A stretch of 32,341 bases of DNA from an uncultured Marivita sp. Lineage in GTDB: Bacteria > Pseudomonadota > Alphaproteobacteria > Rhodobacterales > Rhodobacteraceae. The DNA is taken from NCBI RefSeq assembly GCF_947488135.1, contig NZ_CANKYW010000016.1:1-32341 (forward strand), written 5' to 3'. The position numbers and the translations under genes are program-made. Positions 1 to 6,645 of the stretch are shown here, in pieces. The notes below the pieces were generated by a model. It ran no database searches. It saw only the letters and a list, made by a program, of their open reading frames with translations, and was not told where the DNA came from. The first letter of the stretch is position 1, and each line of letters opens with the position of its first letter.

Positions 1-77
1 GCCTTTGACGGACAGGGGGGTTCGGGCAAGCCGAACGCCGCCCTGTCCGTTTGTCCCGTTCGCCTGGGGATCGAGGG
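1..77. repeat. Terminal overlap with 32265-32341 (circular molecule)
   Basis: Bases 1-77 are identical to bases 32265-32341, read in the same direction. A perfect overlap of 77 bases at the two ends of one contig is the usual mark of a circular molecule assembled from a de Bruijn graph. The implied circle is 32,264 bp. The junction falls inside leader copy A, so that repeat is split between the two ends of the window. Confidence 0.9.
8..50. promoter_or_regulatory. Nested hairpin in leader A with a covarying pair in copy B
   Basis: The outer stem ACGGACAGGG (8-17) pairs with CCCTGTCCGT (41-50). Inside it TTCGG (21-25) pairs with CCGAA (31-35). In copy B the outer stem is 24799-24808 with 24832-24841, where the terminal A-T pair has become C-G. 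The small inner stem is unchanged while its loop differs (GCAAG versus ACAAG). A second TTCGG/CCGAA hairpin lies just upstream in both copies (near 32240 and 24768), again with loop changes only. This pattern suggests that folding of one strand is under selection. Confidence 0.6.
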
Positions 78-521
78 TCTGCCTTGCCTCCCTCGGGATC
101 GGTCGCGTCCTTCGCCTGACAGCTCGCCCCCGCCCGCCCAAGGGGCTTTCGCGGCATATCCTTGTCGCTGCGCTCCTGCGGTATTCCACGGTCCCCTTGT
201 GCGTTCGGTTTCGAGCCGTCCTGCTTGTCCTTGCGCGACCGACCCGAAGGCTGACGAGGAAGTCAGACCCGGCCCCGGTGCGCTCCGGTCAGGAAGCTGA
301 CACCGCTGCGCGGTGACGGTGATTTTCTGGCCCCCTTCGGGGGCCGTGCGCTCCCTCGCCTCTGGCATCAAAGGAAGTCCGAAGGGGGTGCTGGTGTCAA
401 ACTATTTAATTGCAGAAAACGGCAATAAAAAGCTGGGCCGGGCCATATAAACAAGGTAAAAAGGAGGGGCGAAAGGGGCGCACCAAAGCACCCCGCGCCA
501 CCACCACAAAGGACCGAAATC

Positions 522-1421
522 ATGGCAAAACTCGACATTCACCAGCACGTCACGGATACCATCATCGGGCAGATCGAGGCCGGAACCCCGCCGTGGCGCA
601 AGCCGTGGACGGGCGGCGCAGGCGGCGCGGCCCTGCCCTTGCGTCACAACGGCGAAGCCTATCGCGGCATCAACATTCTGATGTTGTGGGCGACCGCCCA
701 TGAACGCGGCTACAATTCGGCGCACTGGATGACGTTCAAGCAGGCGATGGAGCTTGGCGGCATGGTCAAGAAGGGCGAGAAATGCGCCCGCAGCGTGTTC
801 TATGGCACGTTCGAGAAGGACGCCGAGCAGAGCGAGGACAAGGGCGAAGGCGACGGCAAGACCCGCATCCCCTACGCCAAGACGAACAACGTGTTCAACG
901 CCGACCAAATCGAGAACCTGCCCGCCGAATACTACGTCACCCCGGAACCCGCGCGTGACCTTGGCACCGAAGCGAACCCGGAACTGGACGCCTTTTTCGC
1001 AGGGACCGGGGCGGACATTATCAGCACGGACGACGCGCGCGCCTACTACCGCCCCGCGACCGACCAGATCCACATGCCGCCTATCGCAACCTTTCACGAG
1101 GCGAGCGGCTACTACGGCACCCTTGCCCACGAACTTTGCCACTGGACCGGGGCCGAGAAGCGCCTTGACCGGATCAAGAAGTTTCAGAACCGCGAGGCAT
1201 ACGCTTTCGAGGAACTGGTCGCGGAAATCGGCAACTGCCTGTTGTGCCTTCACCTTGGCGTCACCCCGCAATTCGACCAGAGCGCGGCCTATATCGAGGG
1301 ATGGCTGAAAGCGTTGAAGGACGACAAGGGGCTGATTTTCAAGGCGGCGTCCGAGGCGCAGAAGGCGGTTGACTTCATCCTGGCCGCGACCGAGGCCGCA
1401 GAGCAGGCGGAGGCAGCGTAA
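522..1421 (+). CDS. ardC: ArdC-type anti-restriction protein
   Basis: The 299-residue product matches the usual size of ArdC. The N-terminal domain (about residues 5-130, with the VTDTIIGQIEAGTPPWRKPW region near 10-29) is the single-stranded-DNA-binding ArdC-N domain. The C-terminal half is a zincin-like metallopeptidase fold: HELCH at 203-207 gives the HExxH zinc site, and EELVAEIG near 230-237 supplies the third ligand region. ArdC of plasmid pSa protects incoming DNA from type I restriction in the recipient. The start follows AAAGGA with an 8-base gap. The gene is the first after leader A and its stop overlaps the next start by one base. Its position close to the proposed nick on the leading side fits early expression in a recipient. 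Family assignment is firm; the protective role here is inferred. Confidence 0.92.
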   Translation: MAKLDIHQHVTDTIIGQIEAGTPPWRKPWTGGAGGAALPLRHNGEAYRGINILMLWATAHERGYNSAHWMTFKQAMELGGMVKKGEKCARSVFYGTFEKDAEQSEDKGEGDGKTRIPYAKTNNVFNADQIENLPAEYYVTPEPARDLGTEANPELDAFFAGTGADIISTDDARAYYRPATDQIHMPPIATFHEASGYYGTLAHELCHWTGAEKRLDRIKKFQNREAYAFEELVAEIGNCLLCLHLGVTPQFDQSAAYIEGWLKALKDDKGLIFKAASEAQKAVDFILAATEAAEQAEAA

Positions 1422-2008
1422 TGGGCTGGACCTGCCACTATACCCCGCCCAGCGACGAGCGCGCCGAGATTGAGCAGCTTGTGACGTTCGAGAACGAAGA
1501 CCGGGCCATGCGCCCCGTCTTCACCACCCGCAAGGGATCGGTCTGGTATCTGGCCGTCGAAGTCACGGCCAAGACCACGGACGCCGACCCTCACGGATAC
1601 GAGGCGGACGCCCTCGGGCGGTATGTGTTTGCCGCCGTGATCCTGACGCGCCGCGACAACGGCGAATGGTGCTACAAGGACATGGAGGAAAGCATGGGGC
1701 CGCACGAGGCGCAGGCCCCGCAGAAATTGCTCGACCTGCTATCGCCGACGACGAAGGAATACGCCCTCGCATGGCGCGAGCGGTGCAAAGCGTTCGCAGC
1801 CCTTTCTGCCCGCAAGATCGCCCACGGTGACACGATCAGGCTTGCCGAGCCGTTGGAGTTTAGCGACGGGATCGCTCGGGACACCTTCACCGTCCAGCGG
1901 GAGCGGTTCGCCGGAGCGCGACGGGCCACCACCCACTTTCTATGCCAGAAAACGGGAGCCGCTTGCCGGATCAGCAGGTTCATGCAGCGCGCATGGGTCA
2001 AAGTCTGA
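1421..2008 (+). CDS. Conserved hypothetical protein coupled to ardC
   Basis: A 195-residue protein whose ATG shares one base with the ardC stop (TAATG), so the two are almost certainly co-translated. It begins MGWTCHY and has a soluble alpha/beta-looking composition with no signal peptide or membrane segment. A mid-region GEWCYKDMEESMGP motif is followed by a basic C-terminus rich in Arg and Phe. I recall similar proteins beside ardC on alphaproteobacterial plasmids, possibly the DUF6927 family, but I cannot confirm that name. Co-transcription with ardC from leader A suggests a role in establishment or anti-defence. No catalytic motif is evident. Confidence 0.8.
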   Translation: MGWTCHYTPPSDERAEIEQLVTFENEDRAMRPVFTTRKGSVWYLAVEVTAKTTDADPHGYEADALGRYVFAAVILTRRDNGEWCYKDMEESMGPHEAQAPQKLLDLLSPTTKEYALAWRERCKAFAALSARKIAHGDTIRLAEPLEFSDGIARDTFTVQRERFAGARRATTHFLCQKTGAACRISRFMQRAWVKV

Positions 2009-2025
2009 CCATGCCCACACTACCG

Positions 2026-2051
2026 CACGGGGCCGCATCAGCGGCCCCGTG
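2026..2051. terminator. Hairpin after the ardC operon
   Basis: CACGGGGCCGC (2026-2036) and GCGGCCCCGTG (2041-2051) form a perfect 11-bp stem with an ATCA loop, 18 bases after the stop at 2008. There is no T-run, so it may be a weak or factor-assisted terminator, or a 3'-end stabiliser. Confidence 0.5.
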
Positions 2052-2117
2052 TCACGTCTGGCGGTTCGGGTTCAGGCTGGCGGGACGGCATGGCGAGGCG
2101 ACCGGCTTCAAGTTGAC

Positions 2118-2153
2118 AGGGGGGCGGATCATCGACCGATGATCCGCCCCCCT
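2118..2153. terminator. 17-bp perfect hairpin between convergent genes
   Basis: Arms 2118-2134 and 2137-2153 are perfect complements over 17 bp, separated by only two bases. The structure lies between the + strand ardC operon and the minus-strand RHH gene ending at 2190. A second hairpin (CTGGCC/GGCCAG, about 2173-2188) is closer to the minus-strand stop. A bidirectional terminator is the simplest reading, although no T-run is present. A protein-binding or extruded cruciform role is also possible. Confidence 0.5.
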
Positions 2154-2189
2154 GCCCCGCCCTCCGGGCGGGCTGGCCTTCGGCCAGAA

Positions 2190-2510
2190 TTACTTGCCGC
2201 CGCTTTGTGATTGAAGCCACTCGATGATGGCTTCCGGGTTTTCTTTGACAAAATCGCGAACTACGGCGGAAGCGGTTAGAACCTCCCGGTTAGCAATCCG
2301 GTTTATTTTTGCGACGTGATCGTTGACGTTGGCGGCGGCTTCGCCCCGAAGCTGCAATGTGAAGCGAATGGCGGCGGTTTCGTCACTTCGAGGTTTCGGG
2401 TTTTCGGCTTGTCCGGTCGAGGGGGCATCGCCTCCGGCTGATTGAGGGCTAAAGCCTTCAAGAGAGTCGGCCACCTGACGGTCCTTACCCTTTGGGTTCA
2501 TTCTCGGCAT
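2190..2510 (-). CDS. Ribbon-helix-helix DNA-binding partner of the ParA/VirC1-like ATPase
   Basis: A 106-residue protein read from an ATG at 2510, chosen because GAGGTG lies 4 bases upstream; it overlaps the end of the ATPase gene by 26 bases. The first 50 residues are polar and probably disordered. From about residue 50 onward, the strand IRFTLQL followed by two helices (NDHVAKINRIANRE; ASAVVRDFVKENPEAIIEWL) has the form of a ribbon-helix-helix domain. Known analogues are ParG/omega-type centromere-binding proteins, which pair with ParA ATPases and bind short tandem boxes, and VirC2, the RHH partner of VirC1 in Agrobacterium. The octamer array at 3301-3612 is an obvious candidate target. The name is left open because partition and transfer roles cannot be separated here. 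Confidence 0.75.
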   Translation of the reverse strand: MPRMNPKGKDRQVADSLEGFSPQSAGGDAPSTGQAENPKPRSDETAAIRFTLQLRGEAAANVNDHVAKINRIANREVLTASAVVRDFVKENPEAIIEWLQSQSGGK

Positions 2511-3210
2511 CGAACACCTCTGCAATCTTTGATGTATATTCGTATATCGCGTTTTTGGCCTTGTTGCGGGCTGCGTTGCTGATCGGCCGTGATCCCTCCA
2601 CTGGCAGGATGCCTTCGTCCAACTGCGCGGGCGTTCGACACGCTTCGACCCAATTCGAGATATGGGGGCTGTGCGTCAGCCCTTTTCGGATGAAAGCGGT
2701 TTCGGAGAGGTTTTCCAGCTTCTCGCGTTCGGCGTTGCTGATGAACCGAACCGTTCCGACATACAGTCCGACGAAGCTGTCAGGGGTTTCCTCGTTCATG
2801 GCCTCGAACACTTTTTGATATGTCTCTTTCGTTCGGTTGAACCCCTCTATGTCCCATTCGGTGAGGGAAAACGGTGCTAGAACCAGATCGGCCGAGTAAA
2901 GCGCGGGCATTGTCATCCTGTTCGCGTTGCCCGGAGTGTCGAGAACAATGAAGTCCGGGCCGTCGCAAAGCTGGACGATCTGTTCGTTCGTTGACTCGAA
3001 ATCCGCTTCCTTGGGGTCCATGAAAATGGAGTCTAGGGATTCGTGGTGTGCGGCGGTTTCATCGGCCCACGCCCCGAAACTGCCTTGGGGGTCGGTTTCG
3101 ATCGCTCTTACGGTATGACCGCGATCCAGAAGACCGGCGGTCAAGGCGGCGGCGTGAGTGGATTTGCCGACTCCGCCTTTCAGACTGGCGAAAACTATCA
3201 ATATGCCCAT
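2485..3210 (-). CDS. ParA-family ATPase, VirC1-like
   Basis: A 241-residue P-loop ATPase of the ParA/MinD class. The deviant Walker A box KGGVGKST is at residues 11-18. The ETDPQGS segment near 38-44 and the FIVLDTPGNANR segment near 87-98 are the Walker A' and B regions. ParA proteins segregate plasmids by binding a partner on centromere DNA. VirC1 has the same fold and helps assemble the VirD2 relaxosome at overdrive DNA. The segment LTEWDIEGFNRT resembles VirC1 in position and pattern, and the gene lies beside a VirD2-like relaxase with an RHH partner downstream. It has no long N-terminal HTH domain, unlike RepA of repABC units. A weak AGG precedes the ATG at 3210. The ATPase call is firm; VirC1-like versus partition ParA is undecided. 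Confidence 0.85.
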   Translation of the reverse strand: MGILIVFASLKGGVGKSTHAAALTAGLLDRGHTVRAIETDPQGSFGAWADETAAHHESLDSIFMDPKEADFESTNEQIVQLCDGPDFIVLDTPGNANRMTMPALYSADLVLAPFSLTEWDIEGFNRTKETYQKVFEAMNEETPDSFVGLYVGTVRFISNAEREKLENLSETAFIRKGLTHSPHISNWVEACRTPAQLDEGILPVEGSRPISNAARNKAKNAIYEYTSKIAEVFDAENEPKG

Positions 3211-3300
3211 TTTTTTGCCTGTATCATTTTCGGGTTGTCACAGAGCGGCACGACGGCATCAGAATTGTCTTGTCAGCTCGGATACTGGCGTCCTGCCGGT

Positions 3301-3612
3301 GTCGCGACCCTGTGACCTCGCCATTGCGTTATCTTGCAAGATTGTTGTGTCGTCAAGTCGCTGCGTCGCCACATAGCCACACCGCACAATTGTAATGTCG
3401 CGTGGTCGCAATCCGGCTGCATCGCAAAGTAGTGAGGTCGCAGGGTCGCGTGGTCGCAAGGCTTCGAGATTGCTAGGTCGCCAAATCGCGAGTTGTTGTA
3501 GTCGCGTGGTAGCGATGTTGGTGGCTTGTCTGGTTGCGCGGTCGCGAGGTCGCGAAGGCGCGGGGTTGCGAGGGCGCGGGGTTGCGAGGGCGCGAGGTTT
3601 TCATATTGCGAG
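3301..3612. repeat. Phase-locked octamer array (consensus GTCGCGAG)
   Basis: Cut into 8-base units from 3301, this stretch gives 39 consecutive units. G stands at unit position 4 in 36 of them, usually followed by C. All 15 exact TCGC tetramers in the stretch (T at 3302, 3318, 3358, 3366, 3398, 3406, 3422, 3438, 3446, 3454, 3478, 3486, 3502, 3542, 3550) share the same phase modulo 8. Near 3541-3596 the array tightens into 16-base units of alternating GGCGCGGG and GTTGCGAG. Weaker units may extend back to about 3269. It lies between the ATPase promoter and the oriT-like structure. Candidate roles are a centromere for the RHH protein or an overdrive-like transfer enhancer. It is not protein-coding. 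Confidence 0.85.
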
Positions 3613-3839
3613 TTATCATAGCGACAGTCCCGCCAGGACATGGGCAAGGATTTTATTGAGGCCGTTTTCCGCGCCGCTGGGGCGGTTCCCGTCTTTTTGG
3701 GGTGCCAGGGTAGCGGAGGCGGCGACTCGCGCCTCTGGCGGGCCTCTCCGGGGCGCTGCGAGGCATTGGAGCCTGCAAGCAGGCTGCGGTTAAGCGGTAT
3801 GACGCCCTTCGATCTGCCGATCTCCGGGAAGAAAATTGC

Positions 3840-3931
3840 CAAACACTACCCGTATCTTGCCCCCCAATCCTTTTATCCGACACCTGCGGCGTCGGAGGAT
3901 TGTCAAAGTGGGGGGCAAGGGGTAGTGTTTG
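3840..3931. other. oriT-associated 92-bp imperfect inverted repeat
   Basis: Outer arms CAAACACTACCC (3840-3851) and GGGTAGTGTTTG (3920-3931) are perfect complements. Next inward, CTTGCCCCCCA (3856-3866) pairs with TGGGGGGCAAG (3909-3919), then AATCC (3866-3870) with GGATT (3897-3901), and TCCGAC (3876-3881) with GTCGGA (3891-3896). The whole folds as a long interrupted stem ending 5 bases from the nick candidate. Relaxase accessory proteins of the MOBP class bind inverted repeats near nic, so this is probably part of oriT. In RP4-type origins the repeat lies 5' of nic on the nicked strand. Here the large repeat is on the 3' side, which is unusual. Confidence 0.7.
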
Positions 3932-3933
3932 AG

Positions 3934-3973
3934 TTGCAGGATATGTGCAATGTTAACCAAAATTGCATTTTGG
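3934..3973 (-). other. Candidate nic site of oriT (T-border-like)
   Basis: The minus strand reads ATATCCTG followed by CAACTC, which fits the MOBP nick consensus YATCCTG/Y. The predicted cut is between the complements of 3937 and 3936. Read on the + strand, 3934-3958 agrees with the Agrobacterium T-DNA border at 15 of 25 positions, including the whole core CAGGATAT. A TTGCA/TGCAA pair flanks the core, and a small inverted repeat CCAAAAT/ATTTTGG (3957-3973) lies on the 5' side, touching the mobC ribosome-binding site. A VirD2-like relaxase is encoded just downstream. If correct, transfer begins leftward toward ardC. The position is inferred from motif match only. Confidence 0.65.
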
Positions 3974-3981
3974 AGCCATGT

Positions 3982-4545
3982 GTGAAGCCTTTTGAACGTC
4001 GAAACCGCATCCGAACCCTGCTGTCGCAAGGCGTTCCGGCCGCGCAGATCGCGCGCCAGCTCGGCGTTGCGCCATCGACGGTTTATCGCATCAGGAGCGG
4101 CCAGGGCGCGATCATTGGCGATCGTGCGGGCTACGTTTCTATCGGAACGAAAGTCACGGAACACGAAAAGGCGGGTCTGGACCGACTCGTTCGGGCGAAG
4201 GTTGCGCCCAGCCGGTCAGCCTTGTTGCGAAAAATGACGCGGGCCGTGAGCGGATTCTATGATCCGAACCCCGGCGAGGAAGAGTTTCTGGCGGAGGCGT
4301 TGCGGCACCTGACCGCCCTCGGGGGGAACTTCAACCAGATCGCAAAAGACCTGTCGGTGTCGGTCAAGCGCACCGGCGAGGCCAACGCTTCCGCCGCGCA
4401 GATCGAGCGGATACGGCAGGCGAACGATGAGGTCGAGAAGATCAAGCGGGTCGTCGGGTCCATGCTTCGGAACACGCAGGTAAAGGCCGTGACGTTGCAC
4501 GAGCGGGTATCCGCGCCCATCCCCCAGGACGCCGACGATGAGTAG
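3982..4545 (+). CDS. mobC: MobC-like relaxosome accessory protein
   Basis: A 187-residue protein from a GTG at 3982, preceded by GGAG with a 6-base gap. The frame stays open upstream to 3640, but that stretch runs through the inverted repeat and nick site, so I treat it as non-coding. An N-terminal helix-turn-helix (about residues 7-40, QGVPAAQIARQLGVAPSTVYR) is followed by a central segment with LRHLTALGGNFNQIAKDLS, typical of MobC-family proteins that help the relaxase open oriT. The C-terminus (QANDEVEKIKRVVGSMLRN) looks like a helical oligomerisation segment. The stop overlaps the relaxase start by 8 bases. Its own HTH and the palindrome at its ribosome-binding site suggest autoregulation. 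The extra HTH makes it longer than minimal MobC proteins. Confidence 0.8.
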   Translation: MKPFERRNRIRTLLSQGVPAAQIARQLGVAPSTVYRIRSGQGAIIGDRAGYVSIGTKVTEHEKAGLDRLVRAKVAPSRSALLRKMTRAVSGFYDPNPGEEEFLAEALRHLTALGGNFNQIAKDLSVSVKRTGEANASAAQIERIRQANDEVEKIKRVVGSMLRNTQVKAVTLHERVSAPIPQDADDE

Positions 4546-6640
4546 GGGCTATTCCGCCATCGAGCAGGTCATGGGCCGGTTGCTCGACCGTGACCCGCCC
4601 AAATCGGGTGGCTCGCTGCGCGGTTTGCGTCCGGGGTCGCGCGGGGGCCGTTTTTCCAACGGCAGCGGGCCTTCGATCAGCCGCATGAGCCGTGTGGGTG
4701 CGCGGCACGGTCAGGCGATCTTCAAGCTGGTCCGCACCGGAGGCGTGGACAGCCGAAGCGGGTTGAAGGGTCAGCTCGACTACATTTTCCGGGACGACAA
4801 GGTGGCCGAGGTAATCGACCCCAGCGGGATCGTAATGCCGCACGACGAGCCGAACGGTCGGCAGATCAACCGGCTGGTCGATAGCCTGTCCGATAACTGG
4901 TGGGCGAAGACCAGGAACGGCCAGACCTCGCATATGATCCTTAGCTTTCCGAACGGAACCTCGATCAAGGACGTGGCCGGGATCGTCCGGGACGTTTGCA
5001 ACGAGAAGTTCGAGAGCGGGGACGTTCGCTATAAATACGTTGCCGCCATCCATGACGATCAGGAACACCACCCCCACGCGCATATCGTCCTGAACCGACG
5101 GGGCAGCGACAACAGCCTTTTCAACATGCGGCGCGGCACGGACCACAGCTACGAGGGTTTCCGAGAGGCAATGGCGGTTCATGCGGAGCGGCGTGGGATC
5201 ATGCTCGATCCGACCTCGCGGTTCGAGCGCGGCATCACAGATCGGCAGCCGACCCAGACGGAGCAATGGAACGCAAGCCGGGAAGGCCGCGCACCCCAGC
5301 AACGGCCCCGCACAGGTGCGGATTTGGAGTATGCACAGGAGCAGATCAGCCTTGCCAGGATCGGCTACGAGGCAATGGCCGTGATCGCGGCGAACGCCGA
5401 CTGCCAGCGCCTTGAGCGCGCTTATACCGATGTAGCGAACATGCTAATGTCCACAAAAGGAGACTACGAAATGCCAGCACTTAGCGCCGATGAATTGGAA
5501 AAGTTCGATCAATATTCGTCACTCTTGAACGACGCGCTTGCGAAGTCACAAGAGGTTCTTCGGACGAAGGACGCCACCGACCGCGTTCCCTACGAAAAGC
5601 AGCTCACGGCGAACATGGCCGCGTTCACGGCGCTCAATCCCGATGCCGCTTACGCCAAGGGTTTGCACGAAGACCCGAGTGGCAAGTCGATCTACATGCA
5701 CCAAGCCGAGGGCGACGAAGCTACGTGGTCGCGCGCGGCGGAACGGATCGAGGAATACACCCAAGGCACCGGGCTGGACGCCCAGGCGATCACAGCTCGA
5801 CTGCAAGCCGGGGCAGGGAACCTCTATCTCGAACAGATGTGGATGCAGGATGATTTGCGGCAGGTCGCCAAGGCGTCCGACCTTAGCCTTTCCGATCCGG
5901 TTCAGCGTCAGCAGGCAATCTCGGAGTTGGCGAACGCCTATCAGGAAATCCGCGAGGATCTTCAAGCGCACTACGACATTCGACCCATCCCGCAGTTCGA
6001 GCCGGACTATCTCGACGCGAACGGGCGGCCCACGGTTACGGCGGCAGAGCGCGCCAGTCTCGAAAACCAGTTCAGCCGCACCGACTTCAACTACGGATAT
6101 GCAGACGATGCTTCGGCCCGCAACAGTGGACGTGAACAGGTCGAAGCGGCACGGACACGTTTCGCCGAGTTCGCGCAGCAATCGCGAAATCACGCCGTTT
6201 TCGCGTCGGCCCTATGGGATAAGTCAACTGACATTGTTCGTCCGCCCGAAGGCTATCTGCCCGAGGCCGAGCGCGAACGCATGGCACCAGAAGAAGCCGC
6301 GGCCGAGTTGGATCGTTTCGCCGACCTCAAGGCGCGTAGCGGTGACGACTACATGCTGACCAACAGCGCCGAGGAACATCAGGAAGTCATTCGGCTTCTC
6401 AAGGAAAATACCACGGACGCGCAGTATGACCGCTTCCGCAGGGGCGATCTAAGCGCCATCGACCACATCACCGACGACAAGGTGTTCAGCCGCCAGCTCT
6501 TGATGCAGGCTGAAATGAACAACCGCAGCACCGGCTTTGAAATGTCGGACGAGACCGAACGCCTCATGTCCGACAGCCGCGACTACCTCAAAGACACGTT
6601 CGAGGCGGATCGGAACAATCCCTACGAGAACGAGAGGTAG
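4538..6640 (+). CDS. VirD2-like (MOBP) relaxase
   Basis: A 700-residue relaxase that should nick oriT and lead the transferred strand into the recipient. About residues 55-240 match the VirD2 layout. Y82 in GQLDYIFRDD fits the catalytic tyrosine; SHMILSFPNGT (131-141) fits motif II; the metal-binding motif HDDQEHHPHAH is at 172-182; and the later RGIMLDPTSRFERGI segment resembles the VirD2 sequence that follows its catalytic domain. Residues beyond about 250 form a long acidic, helical C-terminal region with no helicase or primase motif that I recognise. It may carry the secretion signal near the charged C-terminus. The start overlaps mobC by 8 bases and virD4 follows after 5 bases, so mobC, relaxase and virD4 form one operon. 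Catalytic assignment is firm; the C-terminal function is unknown. Confidence 0.92.
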   Translation: MSRGYSAIEQVMGRLLDRDPPKSGGSLRGLRPGSRGGRFSNGSGPSISRMSRVGARHGQAIFKLVRTGGVDSRSGLKGQLDYIFRDDKVAEVIDPSGIVMPHDEPNGRQINRLVDSLSDNWWAKTRNGQTSHMILSFPNGTSIKDVAGIVRDVCNEKFESGDVRYKYVAAIHDDQEHHPHAHIVLNRRGSDNSLFNMRRGTDHSYEGFREAMAVHAERRGIMLDPTSRFERGITDRQPTQTEQWNASREGRAPQQRPRTGADLEYAQEQISLARIGYEAMAVIAANADCQRLERAYTDVANMLMSTKGDYEMPALSADELEKFDQYSSLLNDALAKSQEVLRTKDATDRVPYEKQLTANMAAFTALNPDAAYAKGLHEDPSGKSIYMHQAEGDEATWSRAAERIEEYTQGTGLDAQAITARLQAGAGNLYLEQMWMQDDLRQVAKASDLSLSDPVQRQQAISELANAYQEIREDLQAHYDIRPIPQFEPDYLDANGRPTVTAAERASLENQFSRTDFNYGYADDASARNSGREQVEAARTRFAEFAQQSRNHAVFASALWDKSTDIVRPPEGYLPEAERERMAPEEAAAELDRFADLKARSGDDYMLTNSAEEHQEVIRLLKENTTDAQYDRFRRGDLSAIDHITDDKVFSRQLLMQAEMNNRSTGFEMSDETERLMSDSRDYLKDTFEADRNNPYENER

Positions 6641-6645
6641 GCATC

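Larger units (their letters stand above)
1..517 (+). repeat. Leader repeat copy A, main part, upstream of ardC
   Basis: This is the gene-proximal part of a direct repeat of about 757 bp that begins at 32025 and continues through the circle junction. Its partner is copy B at 24548-25307. Positions 54-482 are identical to 24844-25272 (429 bp, no mismatch); after that only 483 and 495 differ up to 517. Identity stops just before the start codon of the downstream gene, and both copies supply the same AAAGGA ribosome-binding site. I see no convincing gene inside. Visible structures are hairpins at 8-50, CACCGC/GCGGTG at 301-315 and GGCCCCC/GGGGGCC at 329-345. A GCCATATAAAC stretch near 441-451 could be a -10 element, but I see no good -35. 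A regulatory leader or single-strand promoter is inferred, not shown. Confidence 0.85.

Noticed and set aside
410-521. Leader peptide from TTG at 410 (and 25200 in copy B)
   Set aside because: The TTG has no ribosome-binding site, and the two frames diverge immediately after the shared leader.
402-1271. 289-aa minus-strand frame opposite ardC
   Set aside because: It lies wholly antisense to a gene with a clear domain and catalytic motif, and its end runs into the leader repeat.
3301-3612. CRISPR array
   Set aside because: Units are 8 bp and degenerate, with no long repeats or unique spacers, and no cas genes are present.
3273-3842. 189-aa minus-strand frame with a repetitive Arg/Asp/Leu pattern
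   Set aside because: The repetition is produced by the 8-base DNA array read in triplets; no start site and no protein family.
3640-3981. N-terminal extension of the mobC frame
   Set aside because: It runs through the inverted repeat and nick candidate; GTG at 3982 has GGAG at proper distance and begins just before the helix-turn-helix.
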